Assembly: GCF_030247195.1 (NCBI RefSeq) | Contig: NC_080671.1 | Coordinates: 210,055,945 to 210,119,944 of the forward strand | Reading direction: 5' to 3' | Length of the DNA stretch: 64,000 nt | DNA from: Topomyia yanbarensis | Taxonomy: Eukaryota > Arthropoda > Insecta > Diptera > Culicidae | Shown: positions 1 through 12,161 of the stretch, one piece after another | Numbering within the stretch: the stretch's first letter is position 1 | Layout of the letters: the number at the start of each line of letters is the position of its first letter | Program-made: the position numbers and the translations under genes | The notes under the pieces: model-generated | Databases searched by the model: none | What the model was told of the DNA's origin: nothing | Seen by the model: only the letters and a program-made list of their open reading frames with translations

Positions 1-450
1 TTATCCAGGTGGGAGAAGTCGCGATCACCTCACAGCGGAGTCTGAAGTCTCTCGGAAACATCATAAACGACAAGCTGACCTTCGGCAGCCATGTCAACTA
101 TACGTGCAAGAGAGCTTCGACTGCTGTTGCGGCATTATCGAGGATGATGCTCAACAGCTCAAAGGTGTGCGCCAGTCGACGTAGGCTATTGGCTATTGGC
201 AGGCGTATCTATCCTCAGGTGTGGCGGCTCGTCTTGGTCAAGAGCACTGAGGGTAACCAGTTAGCTGGAGACACTGGAGAGCACCTACCGCGTGATGTGC
301 CTCAGAGTGATATCTGCTTACCGCACGGTATCACACGATGCATCCTGCGTGATAGCGAGCATGATGCCAGTCGGGCTGGTCATTCGGGAAGATGAGGAGT
401 GCTTTGAGCTGCGTGGCATTAGAGGAGTCCGCGAGCGCAACAGGGTGGCT
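1..450 (+). mobile_element. R1-clade non-LTR retrotransposon fragment (RT C-terminal part)
   Basis: Codes for the segment just after the reverse transcriptase fingers/palm of an R1-clade element, including a QRSLKSLGNIINDKL stretch typical of the post-RT region, then shifts frame. It matches 3243-3692 base for base except position 413 (G here, A at 3655). It is cut at the left by the window edge and at 450 it joins BEL sequence abruptly. Broken and non-functional; the near identity points to a recent duplication. Confidence 0.8.
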
Positions 451-2497
451 ATTCGCAATGAAGACCAACACTGTCAGCGCTTCTTTCGGAGGGACGAGAC
501 GGACCGTAACAAACCCAGCACCTACGTTATGCATGTGATGACAATTGGTGCATCCTGCTTGCCAACAACCGCGCAGTATGTAAAAAATAAGAATGCAGAA
601 CTAGAGTTTCTATTTCCCGAGGGTTTTCAGCTTCCCGGGATTCGGGAAATAAATAATAAATTTCCCCGGAAATCCCGAGAATACAGAAGAAAAATAACAA
701 GGTGAACGATTCTCTTTAAAACAAAAGAAGAAATTCAAAAGTTTTCAAACCCGTTTGATTGTATGTATATCTGCCCTAAAGCAGTTGTCAGAAGAAGGCG
801 ATTTGGTGGGCTACAAATCATTCAATCATTTGATAACTCGTCAATAAGTTTACGCAACATCTACTTTTACTTGGCTATATGTATAGCCTAAATTTTGGTA
901 ATTACGATTACGATTGGGACGATATACTAAGCGCAGCTGCTGGAGTTACTGTCCAAAACTTGAATTCGTTGTTCTGATACGATGGAATATGATCAATTTA
1001 ATGCAAAGCACCTTCTTTGTTAATTTTGAATGAAAAGATTGAGCTGCTTCAGGGTAGTGTGCAGTTACTTCCGATCAAAAGAGGAAAGTTTATATATGGA
1101 ATCCATTTCCGTCACAGTAGGATCAGCATCATTTCGAATTAAATGTGAATCAAAATCAAGCAGATAATGGACGAACTGTGCAGCGATGGATGAAGCCTAT
1201 TATCGATTTCCTGTTACGGGCAAGTATCTAGATTGCTTGATCGTATCCCTTCAAAAATTCTTCCTGCATCCTTGAAAGCATTCAAAGAGTTTGGATGCGC
1301 ATGATATTGGACAGATACAACGTTATGTATTTCTTTTCATACATCCAAAAATTTACAGATATTACAGTATAACAAATAAGACGAAATATGCATTCGATGA
1401 ACCGACCAAATATTTCTGCAGACATTCTAGAAACATTCTTTATTTTAAATAGCGTTTGCGTTAAACATGATATCACTACAAACCATCATACAAACACACA
1501 TCGATTATTTAAGAAAGTAACGCAATTTCCATTACTAATTTGATTGCAAGCCCTTTCATTCAAGATCTAACTATTAAAATAAACTATTAAAAGAACTGTT
1601 AAAAATCTGATCAATCGGTTCCGGTTGCAGAGATATCGTGCGCATCACTAACGCTACTGTAAGGAAATGGTTCGGTATAGCGGCCGGCAAATTAATCCAT
1701 TTTTGAATGAAAATTTGAATGAATGCAACCTTCTTTAGCAGTGTTTTGAGTATGGCGTGGGACTATATATCTAAAAAAATTACGAAAACATATCAGTGAG
1801 CCTAAAGATATATAGTCCATTGATCTGCAAATCAGTTGGAAAAGCACAATCTGCATTCACTACTCACTCCAAATGTTTGCCGGTAAAGATATTTCCTACA
1901 GAATTTAATTGGGAGAATCTAAGTCTTATGGAATAAATTAAATCTTTTTTCCCGGGATTCCCGAATCCCGGGAATGTTAAAACACAATTTCCCGGGAATC
2001 GGGAATCCTGGGATATCCAAAAATCCCGGGATTCCCGGGTAATAAATTCCCGGGATGAAAGCTCTATGTAGAACGCTTTAGCAAACAGTATCCACCTGCC
2101 AGAAGAGTAATTATAGGGAGCACATACGTTGATGATATGTTGAACAGTACAAAAACGGAACAGGAAGCTATCGATTTGGCAAAATCCGTCTGGTTCATTC
2201 ATTATCAGAACGAATTTGTAATTAGAAATTGGATGTCCAGTTCGCCAGCTGTCCTGAGAGCGCTTTGCGGTGATCAAAGTACGTCAACCCTCACTACCGA
2301 GAAGGTTCTTGGTATGTAGTGGTGCACGAAGACTGATTGCTTCACCTATAAGTTAAATAGGGTGGAGCTAGGAGAAAACCTACTAGGAAGCAAATGTCTT
2401 CCCACAAAACGCGAAGTGCTCCGGACCATGACGACTATCTACGATACGTTGGGTTTATTGCAGGAGATTTGGCGGACGGGTGTAGGCTGGGATGTGA
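451..2497 (+). pseudogene. BEL/Pao retrotransposon RT fragment, split by a hAT-like insertion
   Basis: Two exon-like blocks, 451-601 and 2067-2497, read as one BEL/Pao-type reverse transcriptase once the element at 602-2066 and one target duplication are removed. Visible landmarks are IRNEDQHCQRF, YVMHVMTIGASC, AQYVKNKNAE, the catalytic TYVDDML (about 2127-2147), IRNWMSSSPAVL and the downstream KREVLRTMTTIYDTLGLL. A short stretch is missing before QEIWRTGVGWD near 2460, and stop codons occur near 2320. No LTRs, protease or integrase were seen here, so this is only an internal piece of pol. Family assignment rests on motif recognition. Confidence 0.82.
602..2066. mobile_element. Non-autonomous hAT-like element with CCCGGG-rich ends, 1465 bp
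   Basis: Flanked by 8-bp duplications TGCAGAAC (594-601) and TGTAGAAC (2067-2074), one mismatch. Termini are inverted: TAGAGTTTC at the left, and TAGAGCTTTC when the right end is reverse complemented. The subterminal regions are packed with TTCCCGGGA/ATTCCCGGG words in both orientations (about 612-690 and 1950-2056). No transposase is visible in the 1.4-kb interior. The 8-bp duplication and the TAGAG start suit the hAT superfamily. Removal restores the BEL RT frame. Confidence 0.85.
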
Positions 2498-4317
2498 ACC
2501 AGGCCGCAGTCATCACGTAAAGCAACAACGGTCATAACCCCAATCCAAGGCGTGAAGCGACCCGTGCCGAGGGATGAGTGGTCGAGGAGGTTAAAAAGAA
2601 AAAGATCGATCGTTAACGGAGCCTGTGGGATACCTGGACAACCCTCACTCCACCCCCCGAACGGACCGGTTGGCGAGGATTATTGAAGTATTCTTCCCGT
2701 CTCGGGCCACAAGCCCCTGGCCACCTGCACCGCAAGACATTGTGGGCGCGGCCGAAATAGTGGATCCGGTGACGAATGAAGAATTAATCGCAGTGGCTAA
2801 CTCCCTAGCAACGAACAAAGCTCCAGGGCCGGATGGAGTTCCAAACATCGCTCTCAAGGCAGCAGTCATAGCGAACCCGAACATGATCAGGCTAGCTATG
2901 CAGAGATGCCTTGACGAGTTTCGCTTCCCCGATAAATGGAAAAGGCAGAAATTGGTGCTGTTGCCGAAGCCCGGGAAGCCGCCAGCCGACCCATCGGCGT
3001 ACAGATCAACGCCGGAGTCCCGCAGGGCTCGATCCTAGGCCCGGTGCTATAGAACCTCATGTATGACGGGGTTCTGAGACTAAAGACGACGTAACCTTGG
3101 AGGTCTACGGGGAGTCAATCCCCACGGTAGAACTGACCGCAGAACACTGTGGCGAAATGGATGAGCGCGAGAGGCCTGGAGCTTGCTCAACATAAGACGG
3201 AGGTGGTTATCGTCAACAACCGCAAGTCGGCACAACATGCAGTTATCCAGGTGGGAGAAGTCGCGATCACCTCACAGCGGAGTCTGAAGTCTCTCGGAAA
3301 CATCATAAACGACAAGCTGACCTTCGGCAGCCATGTCAACTATACGTGCAAGAGAGCTTCGACTGCTGTTGCGGCATTATCGAGGATGATGCTCAACAGC
3401 TCAAAGGTGTGCGCCAGTCGACGTAGGCTATTGGCTATTGGCAGGCGTATCTATCCTCAGGTGTGGCGGCTCGTCTTGGTCAAGAGCACTGAGGGTAACC
3501 AGTTAGCTGGAGACACTGGAGAGCACCTACCGCGTGATGTGCCTCAGAGTGATATCTGCTTACCGCACGGTATCACACGATGCATCCTGCGTGATAGCGA
3601 GCATGATGCCAGTCGGGCTGGTCATTCGGGAAGATGAGGAGTGCTTTGAGCTGCATGGCATTAGAGGAGTCCGCGAGCGCAACAGGGTGGCTTCGGTCGC
3701 CAGATGGCAGCGTGAGTGGGATAACTCCTCGAAAGGTAGGTGGACCCACCGGCTGATACCTAGCATATCGAGCTGGGTGGGTAGACCTCATGGGGAAGTT
3801 CACTTCCATCTGACACAATTCCTGTCAGGCCATGGCTGCTTCCGACAGTACCTCCACAAGCTCGAGCACGCGGAGGTCCCCGACTGTCCAGGTGTTGATG
3901 AAACTGCCGAGCACACACTGTTTGTATGTCCTCGCCTCGACGTCGAAAGGAGAGCAATGCTTGACGTCTGTGGCTGGGACACAACCCCTGATACCCTTAT
4001 TCAGCGGATGTGGCAAGCGATGGAGAAGTGAAACGCAGTCTCGACCGCAACCACTCAGATTGCCTGCAGGCTACAGAGAATCTGGCGCACCGAGCAACAG
4101 ATGACGGGCACGACTAACTAGTGATTGGTTAGTTGGAGCGGAAAAGGCCGAGCGCAAAAAAGTGAGTAATGGTCTGTTCATGCTGAGGCAGGTTTGGCGC
4201 AGCGACTGGCAACCGCGTAAGGGGTAAACCCAGTCACCCCGAAGCAAGGCAGAAGAGTGAGTGAATTAGGTTTTACATCAATTGACACAATCCCACGAAA
4301 TGAGTCGGATGAACTTC

Positions 4318-4442
4318 GTTTGGCAATTCTCGGTGGTTTGTTTACATAAGAGTTACGTGAGTTCGAATGTAACAGATGAACACCCGTTGCACTCGAACTC
4401 AAGCAACCTAATAAGTAAACAAACCACCGAGAATTGTCAAAC
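4318..4442. mobile_element. 125-bp palindromic MITE with 9-bp TSD
   Basis: Exact 9-bp duplications ATGAACTTC at 4309-4317 and 4443-4451. Terminal inverted repeats of 28 bp differ at one base (GTTTGGCAATTCTCGG against GTTTGACAATTCTCGG) and both continue into TGGTTTGTTTAC. The middle holds a second inverted pair around GAGTTCGAATGTAAC / GTTGCACTCGAACTC, so most of the element can fold back. A 9-bp duplication fits Mutator-like or 8-9-bp MITE groups. Confidence 0.85.
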
Positions 4443-4589
4443 ATGAACTTCATTCATCATGAGTTCATTCGTGTCGTCATCTTGTAGAAGTCAATAGGCG
4501 TATATATGGACTGCCTGATGCCAAGACGGGAGGGTCGAAGCGTAGTATGTTGGGACTTCGCTATTGATACCTCGTGGCGTGGCAGAGGA

Positions 4590-5050
4590 GTGAAGGGTGA
4601 GCATCCAAGTCAGCCTCACATGGTATGGTAGGGGTGAGCATAAAAGTAAGCCTCACGTGGTATGTTAGAGGTGAGCACAAAAGTAAGCCTCACAAGGTAC
4701 GAAAAAGGTGAGCATCCAAGTAAGCCTCACATAGCATGTCAGAAGTGGGGCCTAAGAAAAATGTCACACATGGGATGCCAGGGGGAGCGACAGGCCGTAA
4801 TAGTGGTATGATTGAGAGTGAACCAGGTGATAGGGTGAGCATCCAAGTTAGCCTCACATGGTATGTTAGTGGTGAGCACAAAAGTAAGCCTCACAAGGTA
4901 CGAAAAAGGTGAGCACACACGTAAGCCTACCTGGCGTGGTAGGGGTTACCACAAAAGTAAGCCTCACATGGAGTGTTAGAGAGTGAATCAGGGTGTGACA
5001 GAGCGAGCACCCAAGTAAGCCTCATACAGGATGTATGAACGCGTGAGCGA
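4590..5050 (+). repeat. Degenerate tandem repeat in the R1 3' UTR
   Basis: About ten diverged units of roughly 40-45 bp built on GTGAGCAC(A)AAAGTAAGCCTCAC followed by ATGGTATGTTAGA. Spacing is irregular because some units are shortened. The array lies inside the 3' UTR of the R1-clade element and probably belongs to that element. Confidence 0.75.
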
Positions 5051-5262
5051 GAGTGAGTGAGTACATCAAGTACACCATCCCCCCAGAAGTAATACCGAGA
5101 GGTAGTCCCTGGGTAGAACAATGGCGGAGTCCAATGGAGTTTAGTCGCTATTACCTTGTTCATGGTGGAGCCCGACACTCCAGTACACTCCGTGTGGTAG
5201 CTTGGCATCTACTAAGCACGTGTACTGGGTCAGTGTGTAAATTGCATTCTCCATTGTAAAAA

Positions 5263-5619
5263 AAGTTGATAACACCCCGGTAATAAGGAGAACGTTTTAG
5301 CACTTACGAAGTTTCAAACGCTGTCTCAAACGCGAATCTACAAACGTCCGTTTTCGCGCGCTCATGAATCGGTCACGTCCGGAAACCATTAGTTTCTGTC
5401 CTAATAACTTAGGTCCATACATTAAGTAGAACCAATCAAAAAATAAAGCTCATATCCACTAGACAACACGTTCCATGGCGACATCACCAGGAGCTCTAGT
5501 GATACGGAAGATGTCACTTTCTTTTAGCATCTGAGCCATACACCGAAAATAAAGTATTAGATTCACGGTCCGCGCACGATTATCCAAGAACACACGCGAA
5601 TATGCGAAAGGCACACGGT
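5263..5619 (-). repeat. Satellite-like repeat, left half (target of the gypsy insertion)
   Basis: Reverse-complement homologue of about 52226-52600: both share TGTCGCCATGGAACG, the run CGTGCGCGGACCGTGAATCT, and CGTGTGCCTTTCG. The left end is cut by the R1 3' end. The right end stops at CGGT (5616-5619), the target duplication of the gypsy element. The missing continuation is at 35065-35382. Confidence 0.85.
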
Positions 5620-6996
5620 TGTAATTATTTTATCGCTTCGGCTGTGAACATGCCTCCGCTTTGCCGCTAGCACCAAACAAGGAATAAGCTGAACGCACCA
5701 ACAAAACAATGACACATTTTCCAACTGCTACATTTATTGTTAACCTACTGCATCTTGTTCATTCTGTCTTCTCTCTCCTCTCCTTCTATCCTCTCTCCTT
5801 TTTCTCTTGTCTATTGCATGCTTAATTTTAGGTACTCACTACACTTAAGCGGGGGCCCCACACTACACACGTCACGTTACGTTCCTTCGTCCGCCACGCT
5901 TGTCTTGCAGCAGTCCTGTGTCTTTTGATCAGCCGTTACTAAAATCGGCGGGTTAGTTCGTTGGTCCACCGCGTTTCCAACACGAAGAAGCACGACATCT
6001 AATCCTGGCCACGCCTGCTATGATGTGCCACACGTGGTCGACTGAGCGCATAATATCCTTCCAGCAATTCTGCCGTTCAAGGCTCAGCAGTCTGAGTACT
6101 GTATTTCCGATGGTGTCGCTCACCTCGTTCGTCGCGGATCTCTCACCACGCAATGATCCGGACTTCGTTCGATGTACAAAAATGGAGACCCTGACAGGAA
6201 ACAAGAGTCAGCAATGTCATTTCATAAATATTTTGTGTTACTCACTTTTCGATCCCCGTCGTGTCGTAATGATTCACGTGTTCCCCAACGGACACTCCAT
6301 CCGTTTGACTTTGTCTCGCTTATTATGCTGTGGAACGAGTTGTTGCTGATTAGATCACGTTTTGCGAACCATCCGATAACTAGCCTGTCTTTCAGATCTT
6401 TCTCTGCATGTTCGTGGTTTCCACCGCTTCGACAGATTTGCTTCCCCAGATGCCGATTATCGCTGCGGATTGGGCGAATCAAGTGAGCGGTCTTAACAAT
6501 CTTGCCTGCTAGGTCTGTTTAGCTGTGAGTAGCGGCATCACTTTAAAGTTGTGCTGCGAAGTGACGTATCTTGTTTTTGGCAGCACTGCTACCATAATGT
6601 GCCTCGAATAAGCGCGAGTAAACAAATTATCGATAGTGGAGTAAATCCGTCCTCGTCATTCTCGAAATACGTCTGAGTGGATTCCGCAGTAACAGTCGCG
6701 ACCGTTTACGTGTTATCCAATAAAATTTTTGGATGATTGCTGAGTATTTGGTGCAAAAAAACTTGTCTCCGGCAGCAGACATTAGTAGTGCAACGATAAG
6801 TCTGCGAAAACGATAAGTGTCAACTCATTCATCCGTAATTTGTATTTGTTGTTGCACAACCTCTGGTGCCGAAATGTCATCTCTACGTCGGACCCCGCCG
6901 TGCAACAGATCGAAACCAAATGTATCAAAACGAGTGCGATCAGATGATACTGCTGATGAAAACCCGCAGGCAGTGATGTCCCTATCCTCTGTGCAG

Positions 6997-9900
6997 TAAA
7001 GAGAAATTGAAATTACTCCCCACACTCTGGCAAGCAAAATGAGAGCGCTTCTCTTTCGTTCATATACACCACCGTCTTTGAAGTGTGTAAGCGCATGTTG
7101 ATGGCAGAGGTAAATTTTCCTACACCCAACACTGGAACGATCTAGAGTGTGGAGAAGAGCTCTTGAAATTCTCTGCGGCGCGTTCAGATAAATTCGCCAC
7201 AGCGCGCGCCCCAGAGTCGCTGTGGTGTATTCACTGGCGTGTGATCTTTGGTTTGTTTTCGTCTTAGAAGCGGCAGTGCGGGTGAGATTGATTTAATTTG
7301 CACAGGTTGTTGCGTTGTGTTGTGTGGATGGTGGTGACTTATTTCAAACTTATATGATTTTCTACTGAAGATTTCATATAAGTTGCTTGGTAAAGCTTAC
7401 GAGTTTATAGAGTGTTGTTACACTACCGTGGGAAACCTGAAGTATTCGAGCCTAGGGGCAAACAAGGAAAACATTTTACGTATCAAGGTATCGGCTGGTA
7501 TAAACAAATTTTTATAATGATCTGTAGTATCAGAATAATCGTATAACAGATGTAAGACGGGATTTGTACATCCACATTAGGACCGGCCTATTTTTTGTTC
7601 GACTGAATAACTCAATGGAAATTTAACTTATTTTGATTGCGAATTTGGCGACGCCAAAAAGTAAAGTGACATTACAAGTAATGTCCTGGTATTACACACG
7701 TTTTCGATTATTATCAAATTGTAATTCTCTCTCACTCACGCGAGAAGAGGCTTATCCGATGTCCAACTTTTCCGAGATAAAGTCCACATAAAACAAGATA
7801 AATTTCACGAGAATTCACATTGCTACTTGTTTTTTTCTGTAGCGCGTTATTAAAAATAATGACGTGCCAATTTAAAAGCGCTTCTATTTGACCGGTACAG
7901 TGCTTTCAAGGGGTTACAGCACTGTAGATTTTTTAAAACATTTAATTTTTATTTATTGGTTGAATTTTGTTTACTGGTGCTTTAGGATGCTGAAAATGAT
8001 ATTCCAAAAAATGAATCGCGAAAACAATAAATAAATATTAAAATTTTTCGCAACGCCTCTTATGTATACCCTGAGTATACTAAAAACGTTAACCGTGTTT
8101 TTCTCTAAATAAATTTTTTGGATCTGGCCAGAAATGTAACTCGAACAAATGATTTTTGATCAGGCTAAAATTTTTACAGCATGTTCAAGATTACTTTCTC
8201 CAGCGATGTACGTGGGATTTAATTTTTTCATTTCATAATTTTTAATAAGCAATTTTGTGTCGATTTTTAACACATTTTCAGCGACTAAAAAATGTGCCAT
8301 TTCGCGAAAAATCAAGACATAGAAAAAATCTTACGTACGCCGCTTGCTGTCGTTCTAAGCAGTTTAAAAAGCTTTGGTTTTTGGCTCTGGATCAAAAATT
8401 ACGGGACGTAGAGTTCCGGCCGTGGACCCCTTCAAAAAAAAAACTTTCCGACGGGAAAGTGCTGCACAGCCGCCATCTTGTGATGAAATTACTCGAATTA
8501 ATCATTTTTTTTGCAATTCATTACTTATGTTATATATCTCATTAACCCTACGGAAGTCGTGCTTATGGCCAACTGAACGAGCAGCCGCTGATGCTTTAAG
8601 ACGATTTCGCTAGATTTTCAGAGCAGCGTGCACTGCCGGAAAGTTGAACAAGATCTCGATTCATCTCATTATTGCGTCAAGATAAATTCCCGAAATATGC
8701 CTATTTTTCGTGCTCTATAGTGGTGTAACCCCTCAATAATTAGGTCTGGAATCTTTTGACGGCATTTTTCTTCTTTGCCATCATTTAAATAAATTAGTTG
8801 GTTTTCTCTCGAATTTCCACGCGATGGAATAATAAGAGAGAATTAAAATTAAAACCTAACATGTTCGGGTACGAGTATAGCAAAGAAGTTCAAAATGGCA
8901 AATCCACCGTCTTTGCAGTACATACTAAATTGTTTCAAGGAACGTTAATCTGTTTACCGTGATTTTATAATTTGTAAAACTTATAATATTAAGTTTATGT
9001 ATCAGAGGATGTTTATGACCTCACCGAATAAAAATCTTCTACGTATAATAAACATTGTTGCTGCTGACCCATTTATAACATCCTTTTATGGAACACAAGA
9101 TTCATTGTTCATTTAAAATAAGCGTGAACACTAGTGGCCTTTTTTCTTGACCCCGAAACTGAGCCAATTTATTTCGCTCATTGACGCGCAGAATTCCCTT
9201 CCTAGCTCCCATGCTCTTGAAACATTCGCTTTCGCCTGCTGTTTAAACGATTTCCACGCAAAATAATAGACAAATGAACAAATGAATAACGGGTGTACGC
9301 TCAATTGTGATGTTGTATGTAAATTAATTATCGCCACAAGCGTATACCTAATTTCACTGAATATGTCAAACCTGTGGACGAAATCTAAGATTTCGTTTTA
9401 AACTTGTAGGATTAAGTTATAATAAAACTATTAATACTTATAACACGAGTTTGCATATCAGGTGCCTCTGGTCATTATAAAACTCTCTATACGATGATAC
9501 GTAAAAAGTTTTCCCAATTTGCTCCGAGGACCGAGTACTTTTAGCTTTGCAGGTAGTGTAACAATACTGTATAAACTCGTTCGCTTTACCAAGCAACTTG
9601 TATGAAATCTTCAATAGAAAATCATATAAGCTTGAAATACGCCACCACCATCCACACAACGCAACAACCTGTGCAAAACAAATCTATCTCACCCGCGCTT
9701 GTAAAGCGGACCCTACACGTGTAAAAATATTGTCAATAAATCGATTATTGATCAATATATTGATCGTGTAAAGGTATCTTGAAAATATTGATCATGTAGG
9801 CATCAAATGGGATTGACGTATTGAAGCAGTCTTGACAATATTTTTATTGACAATATTCTTGTCCCGTGTAAAGTCCGCTTAAGACGAAAACAAACCAAAG

Positions 9901-10170
9901 ATCGCACGCCAGTGAATACACCACAGCGACACTGGGGCGCGTGCGGTGGTGACTTTATCTGAGCGCGCCACAGAGAATTTAAAGAGCAAGAGAGCACGGT
10001 TATCTCGCACCCAACTACCTCAACACCAGCGCACACTTGAAATCGGTCTATACAGATCTGAAAGAAAGAGCGTTCTGCTTTTTTCTGTGGTGTGTGATCA
10101 TTGTATCCTCTGTGTAGGCATCACACTTACGCGCCAGTGCATCACTAGGGTGAAATGCCATCACTGCCCG
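6997..10170. mobile_element. About 3.2-kb element with long imperfect terminal inverted repeats
   Basis: The region 7140-7560 is the reverse complement of about 9440-10010 (apart from the small MITE at 9705-9879), with landmarks GAATACACCACAGCGAC and CCACCATCCACACAA. The element sits between two halves of CR1 ORF1, with CAG at 6994-6996 and 10171-10173. The outermost 100 bp on each side are poorly matched, so the exact termini and duplication size are uncertain. The AT-rich interior (7560-9440) shows no transposase. Confidence 0.65.
9705..9879. mobile_element. 175-bp MITE, TAA target duplication
   Basis: Inverted ends AGCGGACCCTACACG / AGCGGACTTTACACG, with TAA at 9702-9704 and 9880-9882. 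The partner arm of the surrounding inverted repeat (around 7260-7290) gives the empty site, with a single TAA. A 3-bp TWA-type duplication suits PIF/Harbinger-derived MITEs. The interior is AT-rich with ATATTG words. Confidence 0.8.
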
Positions 10171-10510
10171 CAGGTACTGACATTGGAGGCCGTGATGCAA
10201 GTGATGAACTCCCATTTCGAACAAACGCTAGCACGGATAGCGGAGGTGAACACTAATATCAGTGTGAAAATTGACACGGTGAAAGCTGAGCTCGACGAAA
10301 AATTGGATGCAGTTTCGCGTGATATAAGCAGTTTTAAAACGGAGTGTGCTGCAAAGTTCAAATGCAACGAAGAAGCTTTGTGTTCACTAAATGGAAAAAT
10401 CGAGGAGTTTTCACAAGAAATCGGCAACCTGGAGAATAGGAATGAGTTGATCGTGAGGTGAATTCCCTATTTGAATGGCGAGAATCTAATGGCTCATTTC
10501 ATGTCTATAT

Positions 10511-11285
10511 GGGGCCGTACACAAATGACGTAGCTTTTTTTCGGAGATTTTTGACCCCTCCCTCTCCCCTCGTAGCATTTGGTCACAAAATTCTAACCTC
10601 CCCCTCGTAAATAACGTAGCAATTACGTACCCCCTCCCCCTCGTCCCATGCAAAGCACCCGGGTGATGAAAAAAAATTACATGTTTTTCAATTATTTTAA
10701 ATACATGTCCTTTCAAAATGTTTGACGACTTTTATCAACATTTTCATTATAACAGCAAATTGCGTGCAAAATAAGCCCATTTCATCACAAATATTGTGTT
10801 GATAGCTTTGTTTTGAATTTTATTTGTCAAGGGGAGCATAAAAAGAAGTTCTCTCAGTTCACAATCCTGCAGCTGCCAATGATTCTAAGAAGCATACGTT
10901 CTAAATTACTAAATTTTGTTTGGCTGAATCCGAAGTGAAAATTTAATTCAGCTTCCAAACTAAGTCTACTAGTTAGCAACATTAACTAACTAATGTAGCA
11001 AGTTAAATCCGCATACAAAATCTTTTCGTATTTTTGTGAACTTGTAATTCCACGAATCGTAAAATTTACCTCATGAAAAACCGCATCAAAAGTAACTTAT
11101 TTGAATTTAAATTCATTTCTCTTGGGAATGGAGAATCAATAAATTATTTTCTCTAAACAATGGGTTTTAAATTTAATGCTACGTCGCGCAACTTTTGACC
11201 CTACCCTCCCCCTCGTCACACTTCGTCACAAATTTAGTATACCCTCCCTACCCCCCAAAATGCTACGTCATTTATGCATGGCCCC
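10511..11285. mobile_element. 775-bp GGGGCC-ended element interrupting CR1 ORF1
   Basis: Starts GGGGCCGTACACAAATG and ends with the inverse of GGGGCCATGCATAAATG. Both ends run into ACGTAGC and C-rich CCCCTCGT words. TAT lies at 10508-10510 and 11286-11288, and removing the element plus one TAT keeps the ORF1 frame open. A second copy, inverted, is at 60558-61339. No coding capacity was seen; non-autonomous. Confidence 0.87.
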
Positions 11286-12161
11286 TATGGAAACATGTCG
11301 GTATGAACGAAAACTGTGTCCCAACAGTCAGGCGATTAAAAGCAGGTATTCAGAAAGACGGCCTGATAGTCGTGCAGTTTGCGCTGAAAAATAACCGTGA
11401 TGATTTCTACAGCTGCTACCTAAAGAAACGAGATCTACAACTGTATCACCTTGGCTTCAACTCATCTAAACGAATCTACGTTAATGAGAATTTGATTGTC
11501 TCCGCACGCAAGTCAAAGGCAGCAGCTCTGCGGCTGAAGAAGGATGGGAAATTATCATTCGTATACACCAAGCTGGGAACCGTCTTAGTGAAACGTTCTT
11601 CAGATCAGCAACCTGCAGTCATACATACCGAGGAGCAGCTTAGTCAATATTATTAGCTACTATATGTTATCGTCCACTTATCGTAATTTGTCAAAATGTT
11701 TTAATTTGAAGTTTTTATATTTGTGAAGAATTGTGTGAAAAAAATGTCCGTAATTTATTATCAGCCCTCCAAAAACTGCTTCCCCTATTTTACCTGATGC
11801 CTCCGTTAAATAACCACACCTCAACGATTATTCCCAGTGCAGTGATGAAAGCCGTTTTCTCTTCGGGCAAGTTGAATATTTGCCACGGGAATGCTCAAAG
11901 TTTGTGTGCGAGAAAATCAACAAAACTGGATGAAGAGATCTTCTTCGACACTCTATGCCCACAGTAGCGTGCTTCACTGTGTCTTGGCTTTCTACGCGAA
12001 ATAGCAACCGCAGTATTAGCATCCCAGGGTATGCAGTTCTCCGTAACAACCGCACGGTGTCTTTTTTTAACAACTTTATGCAAAAAAATTCAGCATCTCT
12101 GAAACTTCAGGATATGAAAGAATGGGCTTTCCCCTTTCATTTGAAACCAACATCAAAATAA

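Larger units (their letters stand above)
2600..5262 (+). mobile_element. R1-clade non-LTR retrotransposon, internally deleted, with 3' UTR
   Basis: The first clear block (2625-3005) carries the RT signature NKAPGPDGVPN and PDKWKRQKLVLLPKPGKPP. It then jumps by internal deletion to GVPQGSILGPVL with a stop (about 3010-3050), so the catalytic YxDD segment is missing. The C-terminal block (3534-4031) holds the zinc-knuckle-like CPGVDETAEHTLFVC typical of R1 ORF2. The 3' UTR runs from about 4032 and ends near TTGTAAAAAAA at 5262, joined to satellite sequence. A MITE (4318-4442) sits in the UTR. 5' truncated; the exact left junction lies between 2498 and 2600. Confidence 0.8.
6871..11656 (+). pseudogene. 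CR1-like ORF1 (RNA-binding/chaperone-type protein), broken
   Basis: The N-terminal block (6871-6996) starts MSSLRRTPP and is basic and proline-rich. The next block (10174-10510) is a likely coiled coil (VMQVMNSHFEQ... SFKTECAAKF) ending ENRNEL. The last block (11286-11656) holds LIVVQFALKN, FNSSKRIYVNENL and a C-terminal LSQYY before the stop. The blocks are separated by elements at 6997-10170 and 10511-11285. Removing the second, with one TAT duplication, gives a continuous frame across MSIW/KHVG. An in-frame TGA near 10459, where the family has Gly, is a nonsense mutation. Joining of the first block to the second is inferred from colinearity. Confidence 0.75.

Noticed and set aside
9946..10173. 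N-terminal part of the open frame starting at 9946 as CR1 ORF1
   Set aside because: This stretch lies in the inverted repeat of the 6997-10170 element; the real ORF1 N-terminus is at 6871.
12053..12059. CACGGTG as a true V(D)J-type recombination signal
   Set aside because: Only the heptamer-like start matches; no nonamer or spacer, and it is the end of a transposon.
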